DNA from: Flexivirga caeni
Lineage (GTDB): Bacteria > Actinomycetota > Actinomycetes > Actinomycetales > Dermatophilaceae
Reading direction: 5' to 3'
Length of the DNA: 64,000 bases
Assembly: GCF_003724155.1 (NCBI RefSeq)
Contig: NZ_RJJQ01000014.1
Location: forward strand, 1-64,000
Shown here: positions 7,683-19,392 of the stretch, one piece after another
Numbering within the stretch: position 1 is the first letter of the stretch
Layout of the letters: each line of letters begins with the position of its first letter
Position numbers and translations under genes: made by a program
The notes under the pieces: generated by a model
Told to the model about the DNA's origin: nothing
The model's input: the letters and a program-made list of their open reading frames with translations, nothing else
Databases searched by the model: none

Positions 7683-9164
7683 TCAGTTCGTCGGCGTCGT
7701 GCCCAGTGCCGGCAGCAATACGGATTTCGGCGCGGTGAGTTCGAGCGCCGCGTAGCGGACGCCTTCCCGGCCGATGCCGGACTGCCCGAACCCGCCGAAC
7801 GGCATGTTGTCGAGCCGGAAGTCGCTCGTGTCGTTGATCAGCACGGTGCCGACGTTGAGAGACTGCGATACCCGTGTCGCAGTCTCCAGGGACTTCGTGA
7901 AGATCCCTGCCTGCAAGGCGAATTGGCACTCGTTGGCACGAGCAACCGCCTCGTCGATTGTAGTCACCGACTCGATGAGCACGACCGGGCCGAAGATCTC
8001 CTCGCGCAAGATCGGTGCATCCGGCGGGACATTGGTGAGCACCGTCGGCGGGTAGAAGCAGCCGTCCTCGCGACCGCCAGTCAGCACCGTTGCGCCGCGA
8101 CCGACGGCATCGTCGACGAGTTGCGCGACGCGGCGTACGGCATCGGCGTTGATCAGCGGGCCGACATCGGTGGCCGGATCCTGCTTGGAACCGACCCGCA
8201 GCGCTGCGGCCCCCGCCACGACGCCGTCCTGGACCTGCTCGAAAACCTCTTGCTCGGCAAGAACGCGTTGCACGGACAGGCAGTTCTGACCGGCCACTCC
8301 GAAGGCGCCGGCCACGATCTTGCCAATGGCCACGTCGACGTCGGCGTCAGCACAGACGATGGTGGCGTTGTTCCCGCCCAACTCCATGAGCAGCTTCTTT
8401 ACACCCGCAATGCGCGTGATGGCCTCGCCGGTGCGAGTGCCCCCGGTGAAAGACACCACTGCGATGTCCGGATGCGACACGAGTGCCGCACCGACCTCGG
8501 CGCCACCGCACAGGACCGAGATCCTCCCGGCCGGCACGCCTGAATCCAGCAACGCCTGGGCCAGATGCAAGGCGGTCAGCGGCGTCTGATCCGACGGTTT
8601 CAGCACGATCGGCGCGTCGGCGAGGATCGCCGGGGCGAACTTGTGCGCCACCAGATTGAGCGGATCGTTGAAGCTGCTGATCGCCCCCACGACACCGATC
8701 GGCTCTCGAACGAACCACCCCAGGCGGCCGTCTCCCCGAGGACTGGCTCCGGTCTGTAGGACCTCACCAGTCAGCACATCGCCGGACCGAGATGCCAGCC
8801 GAAAGGTCTCCACGCACCGGGCAACTTCGTTGCGTGCGTCTCCGATCGTCTTGACACCTTCGGTGGCAATCACTTGGGCGAACAGTTCGGCACGTTCAGC
8901 CACGAGATCTGCGACACGGCCGAGCGCCTCGATCCGCGCGTGCAACGGCCAGTGATCTCCCACGGACTTGACCGCAGCGCGAACGGCATCGTCGACGTCC
9001 GTCCCCGAGCAGTGCGTGACGTGCCCGATCACGCGGCCGTTCTCCGGGTCATGCACCGGCAAGTCACGTGGGCTGGTGCGCCAAGTTCCTGCCACCAGTG
9101 CTCCCCCCGGTGGCTGCGACAATGCAGTGTCTGCTGTGCTGAGCATCCCGCTGACTACGCTCAC
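7683..9164 (-). CDS. Aldehyde dehydrogenase family protein
   Basis: 493 residues. It shows the aldehyde dehydrogenase motifs VGAISSFNDPLN in place of the usual PWNFP, VVSFTGGTRTG, catalytic Glu in LLMELGGNNATIV, catalytic Cys in GQNCLSVQRV, and EIFGPVVLIE. The start is GTG 9164, which overlaps the stop of the preceding oxidase gene as GTGA and has GAGGAGG 6 nt before it. An ATG at 9191 also in frame would overlap that gene by more. It probably oxidises the aldehyde released by the upstream flavin amine oxidase, but the substrate cannot be read from sequence. It is distinct from the gabD-like enzyme in the same operon. Confidence 0.8.
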   Translation of the reverse strand: MSVVSGMLSTADTALSQPPGGALVAGTWRTSPRDLPVHDPENGRVIGHVTHCSGTDVDDAVRAAVKSVGDHWPLHARIEALGRVADLVAERAELFAQVIATEGVKTIGDARNEVARCVETFRLASRSGDVLTGEVLQTGASPRGDGRLGWFVREPIGVVGAISSFNDPLNLVAHKFAPAILADAPIVLKPSDQTPLTALHLAQALLDSGVPAGRISVLCGGAEVGAALVSHPDIAVVSFTGGTRTGEAITRIAGVKKLLMELGGNNATIVCADADVDVAIGKIVAGAFGVAGQNCLSVQRVLAEQEVFEQVQDGVVAGAAALRVGSKQDPATDVGPLINADAVRRVAQLVDDAVGRGATVLTGGREDGCFYPPTVLTNVPPDAPILREEIFGPVVLIESVTTIDEAVARANECQFALQAGIFTKSLETATRVSQSLNVGTVLINDTSDFRLDNMPFGGFGQSGIGREGVRYAALELTAPKSVLLPALGTTPTN

Positions 9165-10459
9165 GCCTTTCCTCCTCGCAGCAGATTCCACCTGTCGATG
9201 ACGTGCGCGCCGGCACCGATGAACGGCAAGAACCAGGGCGGCCCCACGTGCCCGGGCACGGCGTGAAATCCGATGCCGCCGAACGGCAGCTCCGGTTGAG
9301 TGCCGAGCAGCCTGCGTGCCACCTGTTGACCTGCATACGTCGCCATCTGCACACCGTGACCGCTGTAACCGAGGCTGTAGTGGATGCCATTTCGCTGACC
9401 GATGTGGACCATCCGGTCCATGCTGAGGTCGACCAACCCGCCCCAGGTGTAGTCGATCCGGGTAGTCGACAACTGCGGAAAGATCTCGAGCATCGCCCGG
9501 CGCAGGATCTCGGCGCTGCGCCGATCCGAGTCCGGGCTGGACAGCGCGAAGCGTGCGCGTCCACCGAAAAGCAGCCGGTTGTCGGGCGTCAGCCGGAAAT
9601 AGTAGGTCAGCATCTTGGCGTCAGAGGCCATCCGGCCGTGTGGCAGCAGCTCGTTGGCGAGGTCAGCGTCCAGTGGCTCGGTGCAGACGATGAAGCTGCC
9701 GACCGGAATGACGCGCCGCTGCAGCCATGGCGTCAGTGAGGAGGTGTAGCCGCTGGTCGCGACCAAGACGTGCTTGGCCTGGACCGGACCTCGTGAACTC
9801 TGCACCAGGTGGCGGGCACCGTCCCGGTCAAGTGATACAACCGGTGCGGCCTCGCACACGACGGCCCCAGCGGCAACCGCGGCCGTCGCGAGGCCATTGA
9901 CGAATTTCCCCACATGCAGGCCGGCGCCGAGGGGGTCGACCATCCCGCCGTGGTAGTAGTCCGAACCGATCTCCTTGCGAATGTCCTCCGGTCCCAGCAC
10001 CTGCAGATCCGGCAAGCCCCCGACCTCGGCGACCTCACGTTGGGTGTCGCGCATCGCAGCCAGACTCCGCGGGGTGACGGCAAGTGACAACTTGCCGTGC
10101 CGCGCGAAGTCGCACTCGATCGAGTGCTCTCGCACAAGCGCTTCGACGGCGCTGATCGCTTTGTCATATTCCAGGTAGTACTTGGCTGCCGTAGCTCGGC
10201 CGTATCTGGCGATCGCCTGTCCGAAGCCGATCGCCAGGCCGGTGGTGGCCATTCCTGCATTGCGTCCCGAAGCACCCCAGCCGACCCCGTGGGACTCCAG
10301 CACTACGACCCGAGCGCCCCCCTGCGCGAGTTCCAACCCAGCGGAGAGTCCGGTGAGTCCGGCCCCGACGATCGCGACGTCCACCTCGTCCGGGACCTGT
10401 GTATGCCGGAAGTCACCCGCCGGAGTCGCGGTGTCCTGCCAGTAGGAAACCAGCTTCAT
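9161..10459 (-). CDS. FAD-dependent amine/amino-acid oxidase (DAO fold)
   Basis: 432 residues of the DAO superfamily. The FAD-binding GxGxxG motif is at residues about 27-50 (DVAIVGAGLTGLSAGLELAQ), followed by GASGRNAGMA, and the C-terminal half has GGLVDLSMDRMVHIG and LGYSGHGVQMATYAGQ. This architecture matches gamma-glutamylputrescine oxidase (PuuB) and related glycine/N-alkylglycine oxidases that release an aldehyde and an amine with H2O2. It is followed, with a GTGA overlap, by an aldehyde dehydrogenase, which supports that role. The glutamate-putrescine ligase and gamma-glutamyl hydrolase of the Puu route are not in this window, so a substrate other than putrescine is likely. Confidence 0.75.
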   Translation of the reverse strand: MKLVSYWQDTATPAGDFRHTQVPDEVDVAIVGAGLTGLSAGLELAQGGARVVVLESHGVGWGASGRNAGMATTGLAIGFGQAIARYGRATAAKYYLEYDKAISAVEALVREHSIECDFARHGKLSLAVTPRSLAAMRDTQREVAEVGGLPDLQVLGPEDIRKEIGSDYYHGGMVDPLGAGLHVGKFVNGLATAAVAAGAVVCEAAPVVSLDRDGARHLVQSSRGPVQAKHVLVATSGYTSSLTPWLQRRVIPVGSFIVCTEPLDADLANELLPHGRMASDAKMLTYYFRLTPDNRLLFGGRARFALSSPDSDRRSAEILRRAMLEIFPQLSTTRIDYTWGGLVDLSMDRMVHIGQRNGIHYSLGYSGHGVQMATYAGQQVARRLLGTQPELPFGGIGFHAVPGHVGPPWFLPFIGAGAHVIDRWNLLRGGKA

Positions 10460-10465
10460 TGCAGC

Positions 10466-11137
10466 TCAGTCGATCCCGAGCATCTGGTTCAGTTCGTCCA
10501 GGGACGCGACATCGACGTACCCGTAGGAGTGCGCAGGCGGGTCGTAGTTGCGGTTCAGCATGACCAGATTGCGGAACCCCAGGTCGTGAGCCGGCATCAG
10601 GTCGTAGCGGGTGTGCGACGAAACGTGCAAGAAGTCGTCTGGGGAGGCGTTCAACTGCTCGACCATGTATTCGAACGCCTGGTATCGGGGCTTGTAGAAG
10701 CCTGCCTGCTCGGCCGTGTACACCGCGTGGAACGGTGCGCCGAGCCGCGGCACCGAGACGTCGAGAAACGCTGTGTCCGCATTGGAGATGATCACCAGCT
10801 GATACCTCTCGGCCATCTTGGCGAGCGGCGCCGGCACGTCGACGTGCGGACCCCACGACAGCACCGCCTCCCCGAACTGCTCTCCAGCCGTCGGGTCCGA
10901 CTCGATCTGCCAGGCGCGGCACACCCTGTCGTACGCATCCTGAAGGACCTGACGGTACGGGTAGTAGTCGCCCATGACCTGGTCATACCGGTACTTGCTG
11001 AACGAGTTGCGGAAGGCCGGCCAGTCCTCGTCGCTGATCTGGCCACGGACGACTTTCCTTGTCGCGGAGTCAATTTCGTAGTTGATGAGTGTGCCGTAGC
11101 AGTCGAAGGACACGTACTTCGGGCGGTAGTTGGTCAC
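10466..11137 (-). CDS. HAD hydrolase, haloacid dehalogenase type II-like
   Basis: 223 residues. Motif I with the nucleophilic Asp is SFDCYGTLI near the N-terminus, motif II is IISNAD, motif III Lys lies in FYKPRYQ, and motif IV-like acids follow in SSHTRYDLMPAHDLG. That is the layout of (S)-2-haloacid dehalogenase-type HAD proteins, many of which are phosphatases or dehydrating hydrolases rather than true dehalogenases. GTG 11137 is the start; it is the first gene of the leftward operon and shares the 11138-11310 control region with gntR. The next gene starts 6 nt after its stop. The substrate is unknown. Confidence 0.75.
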   Translation of the reverse strand: MTNYRPKYVSFDCYGTLINYEIDSATRKVVRGQISDEDWPAFRNSFSKYRYDQVMGDYYPYRQVLQDAYDRVCRAWQIESDPTAGEQFGEAVLSWGPHVDVPAPLAKMAERYQLVIISNADTAFLDVSVPRLGAPFHAVYTAEQAGFYKPRYQAFEYMVEQLNASPDDFLHVSSHTRYDLMPAHDLGFRNLVMLNRNYDPPAHSYGYVDVASLDELNQMLGID

Positions 11138-11224
11138 GGTGAGCGCTCCGATCGGTTCGGTTGGCGGCGGATGTGGGACGACAGTCCCGGCGGCCCGTCA
11201 AAACACTAGCGCGAATGTTACATG

Positions 11225-11234
11225 TTGTCGACAA
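11225..11234. promoter_or_regulatory. Putative GntR/FCD operator
   Basis: TTGTCGACAA, a perfect 10-bp palindrome in the divergent control region. It fits the TNGTNNACNA pattern often bound by FadR-subfamily GntR proteins. It probably autoregulates gntR and controls both arms of the island. Confidence 0.55.
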
Positions 11235-11248
11235 TCATGTTGCATACC

Positions 11249-11279
11249 GTTGACACCGTGTAGTCAACCTCACTACATT
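11249..11279 (+). promoter_or_regulatory. Promoter of gntR with a second inverted repeat
   Basis: A consensus -35 TTGACA (11250-11255) and a -10-like TACATT (11274-11279) are 18 nt apart, 32 nt before the gntR GTG. The -35 lies inside an inverted repeat, GTTGAC (11249-11254) and GTCAAC (11263-11268), a second candidate operator. Confidence 0.55.
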
Positions 11280-11310
11280 GCTCGGAATCCACCGATGAGG
11301 AGCACCTGCC

Positions 11311-12027
11311 GTGGACGCCGAACTGCGACTCTCGCCACTCGAGTTCACCTCAACCACCGACCGTGTCTGCACCGAGTTGCGGCGCCTGATCGTGACGGGA
11401 ACGCTCGCGCCCGGCCAGGCGCTCAATGAGAAATCCGTTGCACAGCAGCTCGGTGTTTCGCGCTCCCCCGTGCGCGAAGCTTTCCAGCGACTCGTCACCG
11501 AACGACTACTGCTCGCCGAGCGCAACAAGAGCGTGACGGTCAAGGAGTTCACCGACGCCGACATCCAGGAGATCTACGACGCACGGATCGCCATCGAGAC
11601 TCACGCCGCCAGAAGAATCATCGACGCCGGCGCTGCAGCGGTGACGCGGACGACCGAGCGCCTGGAGTCTGCGCTGACTGAGCTACGCACCCAACTGGAC
11701 GAGGGAGACCGGCTCGCCGTTGCCCGAGCCGACCTGGCGTTCCACCAGGCGTTGGTCGAGTGCGGTGGCAACTCCAGACTGGTCGCCGCCTACGAATTGC
11801 TATCCGCGGAGACCGTCACCTGCATGGCCTGGCTGGAGAACGTCAAACCCTCGGGGGACGAACTGATGCAGGACCACCGCGATTTCGTCGATGCGCTGCA
11901 GACACATGACCCGGACCAGATCACCAGTGTCATCAGCGCACATCTCTCGCTCGCTGAATCAAATTTGGCCGCCAGCACTCCGGCTGAACGCGCCTCCCGC
12001 CAATCGGCCGTCGTGCCGCAACGCTGA
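11311..12027 (+). CDS. GntR-family regulator, FCD domain
   Basis: 238 residues. The N-terminal winged helix-turn-helix (about residues 18-80) shows LNEKSVAQQLGVSRSPVREA, the typical GntR recognition helix. The C-terminal helical FCD domain has IQEIYDARIAIETHAA, DLAFHQALVE, HRDFVDAL and ISAHLSLAE, with the Asp and His residues that usually hold a metal ion and a small carboxylate effector. The GTG start follows GAGGAG. It is the first gene of the rightward arm and sits opposite the catabolic operon; the palindromes between them are its likely sites. It probably represses until an intermediate of the pathway binds. Confidence 0.85.
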   Translation: MDAELRLSPLEFTSTTDRVCTELRRLIVTGTLAPGQALNEKSVAQQLGVSRSPVREAFQRLVTERLLLAERNKSVTVKEFTDADIQEIYDARIAIETHAARRIIDAGAAAVTRTTERLESALTELRTQLDEGDRLAVARADLAFHQALVECGGNSRLVAAYELLSAETVTCMAWLENVKPSGDELMQDHRDFVDALQTHDPDQITSVISAHLSLAESNLAASTPAERASRQSAVVPQR

Positions 12028-12041
12028 TCAGGAGATCCACC

Positions 12042-13025
12042 ATGAAAACCCGCGCAATCTCACTCCTCGCCGTTGCGTGTCTCGCGCTCGGCACGGCCGC
12101 CTGTTCCAGTTCCGGCGGCGGTTCGAAGTCCGGTTCCGGCACGGCCGGAGCGAGCACGGGCGGCAGCAGCGCCAGTGCCAGTGCCAAGGGAACCGTCGGC
12201 AACATTGCCCAGGGCGTCGCCACCGACCCGGCAGCAGTCAAACTGCTGCCCGCTTCGGTGAAGTCCAAAGGCTCGATATCGGTAGCGATGGACCTGCAGT
12301 ACCCGCCCACGTCCTTCCTGTCCACGAACAATCAGCCTGAGGGCTACAACGTAGACATCGCTCGGCTTATCGCAGCCAAGCTGGGACTCAAGCTGCACAT
12401 CGAGAACGTCTCGTTCGACACGATCATCACCGGCCTACAGGGTGGCCGCTACGACTTCACCACGACGAACATGTCCGCGACGCCCGACCGGCTCAAAGCG
12501 CTCGACATGATCAACTACTGGAAGGATGGTTCATCCCTCGCGACCAAGTCGGGAAACCCTGAAAACCTCGACATCAACACCACCTCCATATGCGGTAAGA
12601 AGATCGCCGTCATGACCGGTACCACACAGCAGCAGACCTATCTTCCGGCCTTGTCCAAGAAGTGCTCTGCAGCCGGGAAGCCGGCAGCTCAGGCAGTGGT
12701 ATTGCCCAACGTCAATGGAGCACTCACCCAGCTGGCGTCGGGGAGAATCGACGGGATCTTCTACGACACACCATCACTCGCATACGCCGTCCAACAACAC
12801 GGATCAACGTTCAGTGTCGGGGCCAAGCAATACAACAAGCCCCCTTCGCTGGGCACCGACCTCGTGGCCATTGGCCTGCCCAAGAACTCGCCACTGACCA
12901 AGGCCATCCAGGCTGCGATGCAGTCGATCATCGACAGCCCGCTCTACCTGAAGGCCCTCAACAACTGGGGCCTGGGCTCGGGAGCGATCAAGACTGCGTC
13001 GATCGCGACTGCTGCGGCGGGCTGA
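12042..13025 (+). CDS. ABC substrate-binding lipoprotein, polar amino-acid type
   Basis: 327 residues. The signal peptide ends in a lipobox (LGTAAC) with the lipidated Cys at residue 21, followed by an unusually long Ser/Gly/Ala linker of about 40 residues. The SBP_bac_3 fold then begins at SISVAMDLQYPPTSF, with EGYNVDIARLIAAKLGL, FTTTNMSATPDRLKAL and GRIDGIFYDTPSL. The family binds amino acids, opines or similar small zwitterions outside the membrane. AGGAG precedes the ATG. It lies 14 nt after gntR and just before the permease, so it defines the substrate imported for the island. Confidence 0.88.
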   Translation: MKTRAISLLAVACLALGTAACSSSGGGSKSGSGTAGASTGGSSASASAKGTVGNIAQGVATDPAAVKLLPASVKSKGSISVAMDLQYPPTSFLSTNNQPEGYNVDIARLIAAKLGLKLHIENVSFDTIITGLQGGRYDFTTTNMSATPDRLKALDMINYWKDGSSLATKSGNPENLDINTTSICGKKIAVMTGTTQQQTYLPALSKKCSAAGKPAAQAVVLPNVNGALTQLASGRIDGIFYDTPSLAYAVQQHGSTFSVGAKQYNKPPSLGTDLVAIGLPKNSPLTKAIQAAMQSIIDSPLYLKALNNWGLGSGAIKTASIATAAAG

Positions 13026-13031
13026 CCGACC

Positions 13032-13907
13032 GTGGATGCCACCGAGAAGCCGCGGATCCACCGGCGAGGTGCGTACGAGTACCTCATGTGGGTGGTCTGC
13101 CTGATCATCACTGCGGGGATCGCCTACACGCTGATCACCAATCCGCGCTACCACTGGAGCACGATCCGGCACTACCTGACGGCCGCGACCGTCCTGAAGG
13201 GCCTGTGGCTCACCATCTGGATGACAGTTCTGGTGATGCTCATCGCCACCATCCTGGGTCTGCTGGTCGCGGTCATGCGTGCCTCCAAAATACTTCCGGT
13301 ACGCATCCTGGCAATCTGTTACATCAATGTCTTCCGTGGCACCCCGGTGCTGGTGCAGTTGATCCTGTGGTTTAACATTGCCGCGCTCTATCCGCACATC
13401 CGACTGGGAATACCCTTTACACCAGTGGGCGGTAATCTCAACACGAACGCCTTGATCAGTGCGACTACTGCGGCCATCATCGGTCTGTCACTGAACGAGG
13501 CGGCGTACATGGCCGAAATCGTCCGCGGTGGGTTCAACTCGGTTCCGAAGGGGCAACTTGAGGCAGGCGACTCGCTCGGGATGAGCGAAGCGATGAAAAT
13601 GCGGAAAATCATCATCCCGCAAGCCATGCCGACCGTGATACCAGCGACCGGCAACCAGTTGATCAGCATGCTCAAGGAGACGTCGCTGGTCAGTGTGCTG
13701 GGCGTCGCCGACCTATTGGCCAGCGTGCAACTCATCTACGCCCGCACCTACGAGACGATCCCGATGCTGATTGTGGCCTGCATCTGGTATCTCGTGGTGT
13801 CGATCCTGCTGAGCTACCCCCAGTCCAAGATCGAGGCCCACTACGACAAGTCCAGCCGAGCGATCCTCGGCAAGCCACTGCCTACCGTGGAGGTGCCACA
13901 TGCCTGA
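13032..13907 (+). CDS. ABC permease, polar amino-acid (HisM/GlnP) family
   Basis: 291 residues starting at GTG 13032, 6 nt after the binding-protein stop. Hydrophobic segments lie near residues 20-38, 63-88, 105-130 and 245-265. The cytoplasmic loop that docks on the ATPase is clear: EAAYMAEIVRGGFNSVPKGQ, then EAGDSLGMSEAMKMRKIIIP and QAMPTVIPATGNQL. A single permease gene implies a homodimeric channel. Its 3' end overlaps the ATPase gene by 8 nt. Confidence 0.88.
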   Translation: MDATEKPRIHRRGAYEYLMWVVCLIITAGIAYTLITNPRYHWSTIRHYLTAATVLKGLWLTIWMTVLVMLIATILGLLVAVMRASKILPVRILAICYINVFRGTPVLVQLILWFNIAALYPHIRLGIPFTPVGGNLNTNALISATTAAIIGLSLNEAAYMAEIVRGGFNSVPKGQLEAGDSLGMSEAMKMRKIIIPQAMPTVIPATGNQLISMLKETSLVSVLGVADLLASVQLIYARTYETIPMLIVACIWYLVVSILLSYPQSKIEAHYDKSSRAILGKPLPTVEVPHA

Positions 13908-14730
13908 GCAGTCCGCGCCCACACCGTCCATGGAGCCGTTCCGACCTGCCGGACTCGGTGATACGGACGGACCCGGCACCGTACAAATCCGCAAACTGGT
14001 CAAGTCATTCGGCGCCAACACCGTGCTGAAGGACATCAACGTGGACATCGCAGCCGGCGAGGTCTGTGTGCTCATCGGCCCCAGCGGCTCCGGAAAGTCC
14101 ACCCTGTTGCGCTGCATCGATGGGCTCGAGCAGATCGATTCCGGGGTCTTGAGAGTCAACGGCGAAGACCTCGGCTACATCGAGGACGCGACTCACTATC
14201 GGCCACTCTCCCGCACCGATCGGCGGCGACAGCGAACCCAGATCGGGATGGTGTTTCAGCAGTTCAACCTCTTCCCCAACATGACCGCGCTGGAGAACAT
14301 CACCGTTGGGCAAACGTTGGTCAAACGCACGACAAGAGCACAGGCTAAACAGCGCGCACGGGAGCTCCTGACACGAGTCGGCTTGGAAGGCCACGGAAAC
14401 CACTACCCAGCGCAACTGTCCGGGGGTCAGCAACAGCGGGTCGCGATCGCGAGGTCCCTGGCCATGGACCCACAGGTCATGCTCTTCGACGAGCCCACCT
14501 CCGCTCTCGACCCCGAGTTGGTGGGCGACGTCCTCGACGTCATGCGCCAGCTCGCCGATGAAGGTATGACGATGCTGGTCACCACCCATGAGATGGGCTT
14601 CGCTCGCGAAGTCGCCAACAGCCTGCTGTTCATGGCCGACGGCTACATCGTCGAGCGCGGCGACCCCCGTGAGGTTCTTGCCAACCCTCAAGAGCCACGC
14701 ACGCAACAATTCCTCAAGAAGGTGCTCTGA
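13900..14730 (+). CDS. ABC ATPase, polar amino-acid (GlnQ/HisP) family
   Basis: 276 residues. A roughly 25-residue extension precedes the domain. Walker A is GPSGSGKST, the Q-loop lies in MVFQQFNLFPNMT, the signature is LSGGQQQRVAIARSLA, Walker B is VMLFDEPTSALDP and the switch His is in TTHEMGFAREV. It powers the importer formed with the two preceding genes. The start overlaps the permease stop. Confidence 0.9.
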   Translation: MPEQSAPTPSMEPFRPAGLGDTDGPGTVQIRKLVKSFGANTVLKDINVDIAAGEVCVLIGPSGSGKSTLLRCIDGLEQIDSGVLRVNGEDLGYIEDATHYRPLSRTDRRRQRTQIGMVFQQFNLFPNMTALENITVGQTLVKRTTRAQAKQRARELLTRVGLEGHGNHYPAQLSGGQQQRVAIARSLAMDPQVMLFDEPTSALDPELVGDVLDVMRQLADEGMTMLVTTHEMGFAREVANSLLFMADGYIVERGDPREVLANPQEPRTQQFLKKVL

Positions 14731-14735
14731 GAAAC

Positions 14736-15866
14736 GTGACCGACGCACGCATTGCTGTCATCGGTGTCGGAAGCATCGGCAGCATGGCACTCTGGCAAGC
14801 CAGCACGATCTGCTCTTCCGTGCTGGGTTTCGAAGCGCGCACGCCCGCTCACCCACGCACAGCCGTCGGTGGCGACACACGCCTCTTCCGGATGACCTAC
14901 CGCGGCACCGATCCCTACTACCCGATCCTGCAGCAGTCGTTGCAGCTCTGGGGTCAGCTGGAGGAGGAGTCCGGCCGAGCCATCCTCGGCCGGTGCGGTG
15001 GCCTGTCCATCGGGCATCGCGACGGTCGCTACATCCCCGCACTCCTCGAGTCGATTCGGGCATGCGGCGCCGACCATGACGTCTTGGATCACGACCAGAT
15101 GAGGCAGCGGTACCCCCAGCACAATCTCGATCCGGACGAGGTCGGAGTATGGGACCCACACGCGGGCTACCTCAAGACTGACACTGCCGTACTCTCCGCC
15201 GTCGAATGTGCCGAAAAGCACGGCGCGACTGTCCTCACGGACTCCCCTGTCACCGCCGTGACCGAGACGGACGACGGAGTCCGGGTCGAATCTGCTGACC
15301 GGTCCTGGACCGTCGACCGAGTCATCGTCACCGGCGGCGCGTGGGCAACTCGATTGCTACCCGAACGACTTCGGGAGAATGTGTACCCCACGCGAATCCT
15401 GTTGACCTGGTTCGAAGCCCGTGACCCTGAGCTGTTCGCGCCCGAGGTGTTCCCGATCTTCATTCACATTGCACAGGGCACTTCGATGTACGGTGCGCCC
15501 TCTCTTGATGGGACGACAGTCAAAGCCAGCCTTGACGGTCGGGCAGGTCGCGCCCACGACCCTGACGACCTGCTTCGAGTGCCGACAGAAGCGGAGATGA
15601 CCGAGGTGCGTCAGACTGCCGCGAGCTACTTTCCGGATCTGATCCCGTATGTCGTGCGCGCGGATACCTACCCCGATCTCTACACCACCGATGGCATTCC
15701 GCTGCTCGGCTTCGCGCCGGGATCGCGCCGGATTGTGCTTGCCACCGGATTCAGTGGCGCCGGCTTCAAAATGGCCAGCGGGTTCGGCGCCATCGCCGCG
15801 TCTCTGGCGCTGGATCCGGACCGTGCAGCGGCGCCGTCATTCACCGACCCGGCACGCTTCGCGTGA
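14736..15866 (+). CDS. FAD-dependent N-methyl amino-acid oxidase-like protein
   Basis: 376 residues resembling monomeric sarcosine oxidase and N-methyltryptophan oxidase (MSOX/MTOX). The N-terminal FAD site reads IAVIGVGSIGSMALWQAS, then GGDTRLFRMTYRGTDPYYPI, and the C-terminus has LATGFSGAGFKMASGFGAIA. These enzymes oxidise secondary amines and release formaldehyde or another aldehyde and H2O2. The Cys that anchors FAD covalently in MSOX would fall near DTYPDLYTTDGIPLLG, where no Cys is seen, so flavin may be bound without a covalent link. GTG 14736 follows the ATPase by 5 nt. It probably carries out the first step on the imported compound. Confidence 0.7.
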   Translation: MTDARIAVIGVGSIGSMALWQASTICSSVLGFEARTPAHPRTAVGGDTRLFRMTYRGTDPYYPILQQSLQLWGQLEEESGRAILGRCGGLSIGHRDGRYIPALLESIRACGADHDVLDHDQMRQRYPQHNLDPDEVGVWDPHAGYLKTDTAVLSAVECAEKHGATVLTDSPVTAVTETDDGVRVESADRSWTVDRVIVTGGAWATRLLPERLRENVYPTRILLTWFEARDPELFAPEVFPIFIHIAQGTSMYGAPSLDGTTVKASLDGRAGRAHDPDDLLRVPTEAEMTEVRQTAASYFPDLIPYVVRADTYPDLYTTDGIPLLGFAPGSRRIVLATGFSGAGFKMASGFGAIAASLALDPDRAAAPSFTDPARFA

Positions 15867-15883
15867 CCGAAACCCCAAGGAAC

Positions 15884-15898
15884 CCCTCATCGAGGGGC
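15884..15898 (+). terminator. Weak hairpin after the rightward arm
   Basis: CCCCTC and GAGGGG form a 6-bp stem around a 3-nt loop 18 nt after the oxidase stop, between it and the convergent ligA. No clear U run follows, so function as a terminator is tentative. Confidence 0.4.
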
Positions 15899-15931
15899 TT
15901 GCACTTCCGATTCGATGCGCTCCTTCGCTGC

Positions 15932-19370
<3,439 letters not shown>

Positions 19371-19392
19371 CGGCGGCCAGCCAGATGCGAGC

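Noticed and set aside
9161-10459. Putrescine (Puu) pathway as the assigned function of the island
   Set aside because: The gamma-glutamylputrescine ligase and hydrolase genes are absent, and a decarboxylating dehydrogenase and HAD hydrolase are present.
13388-13735. Antisense frames of 100-600 codons opposite most genes (for example 3398-5248 and 16268-18475)
   Set aside because: They mirror the codon bias of real genes on the other strand, have Arg/Pro/Ala-rich composition and no domain motifs or ribosome sites.
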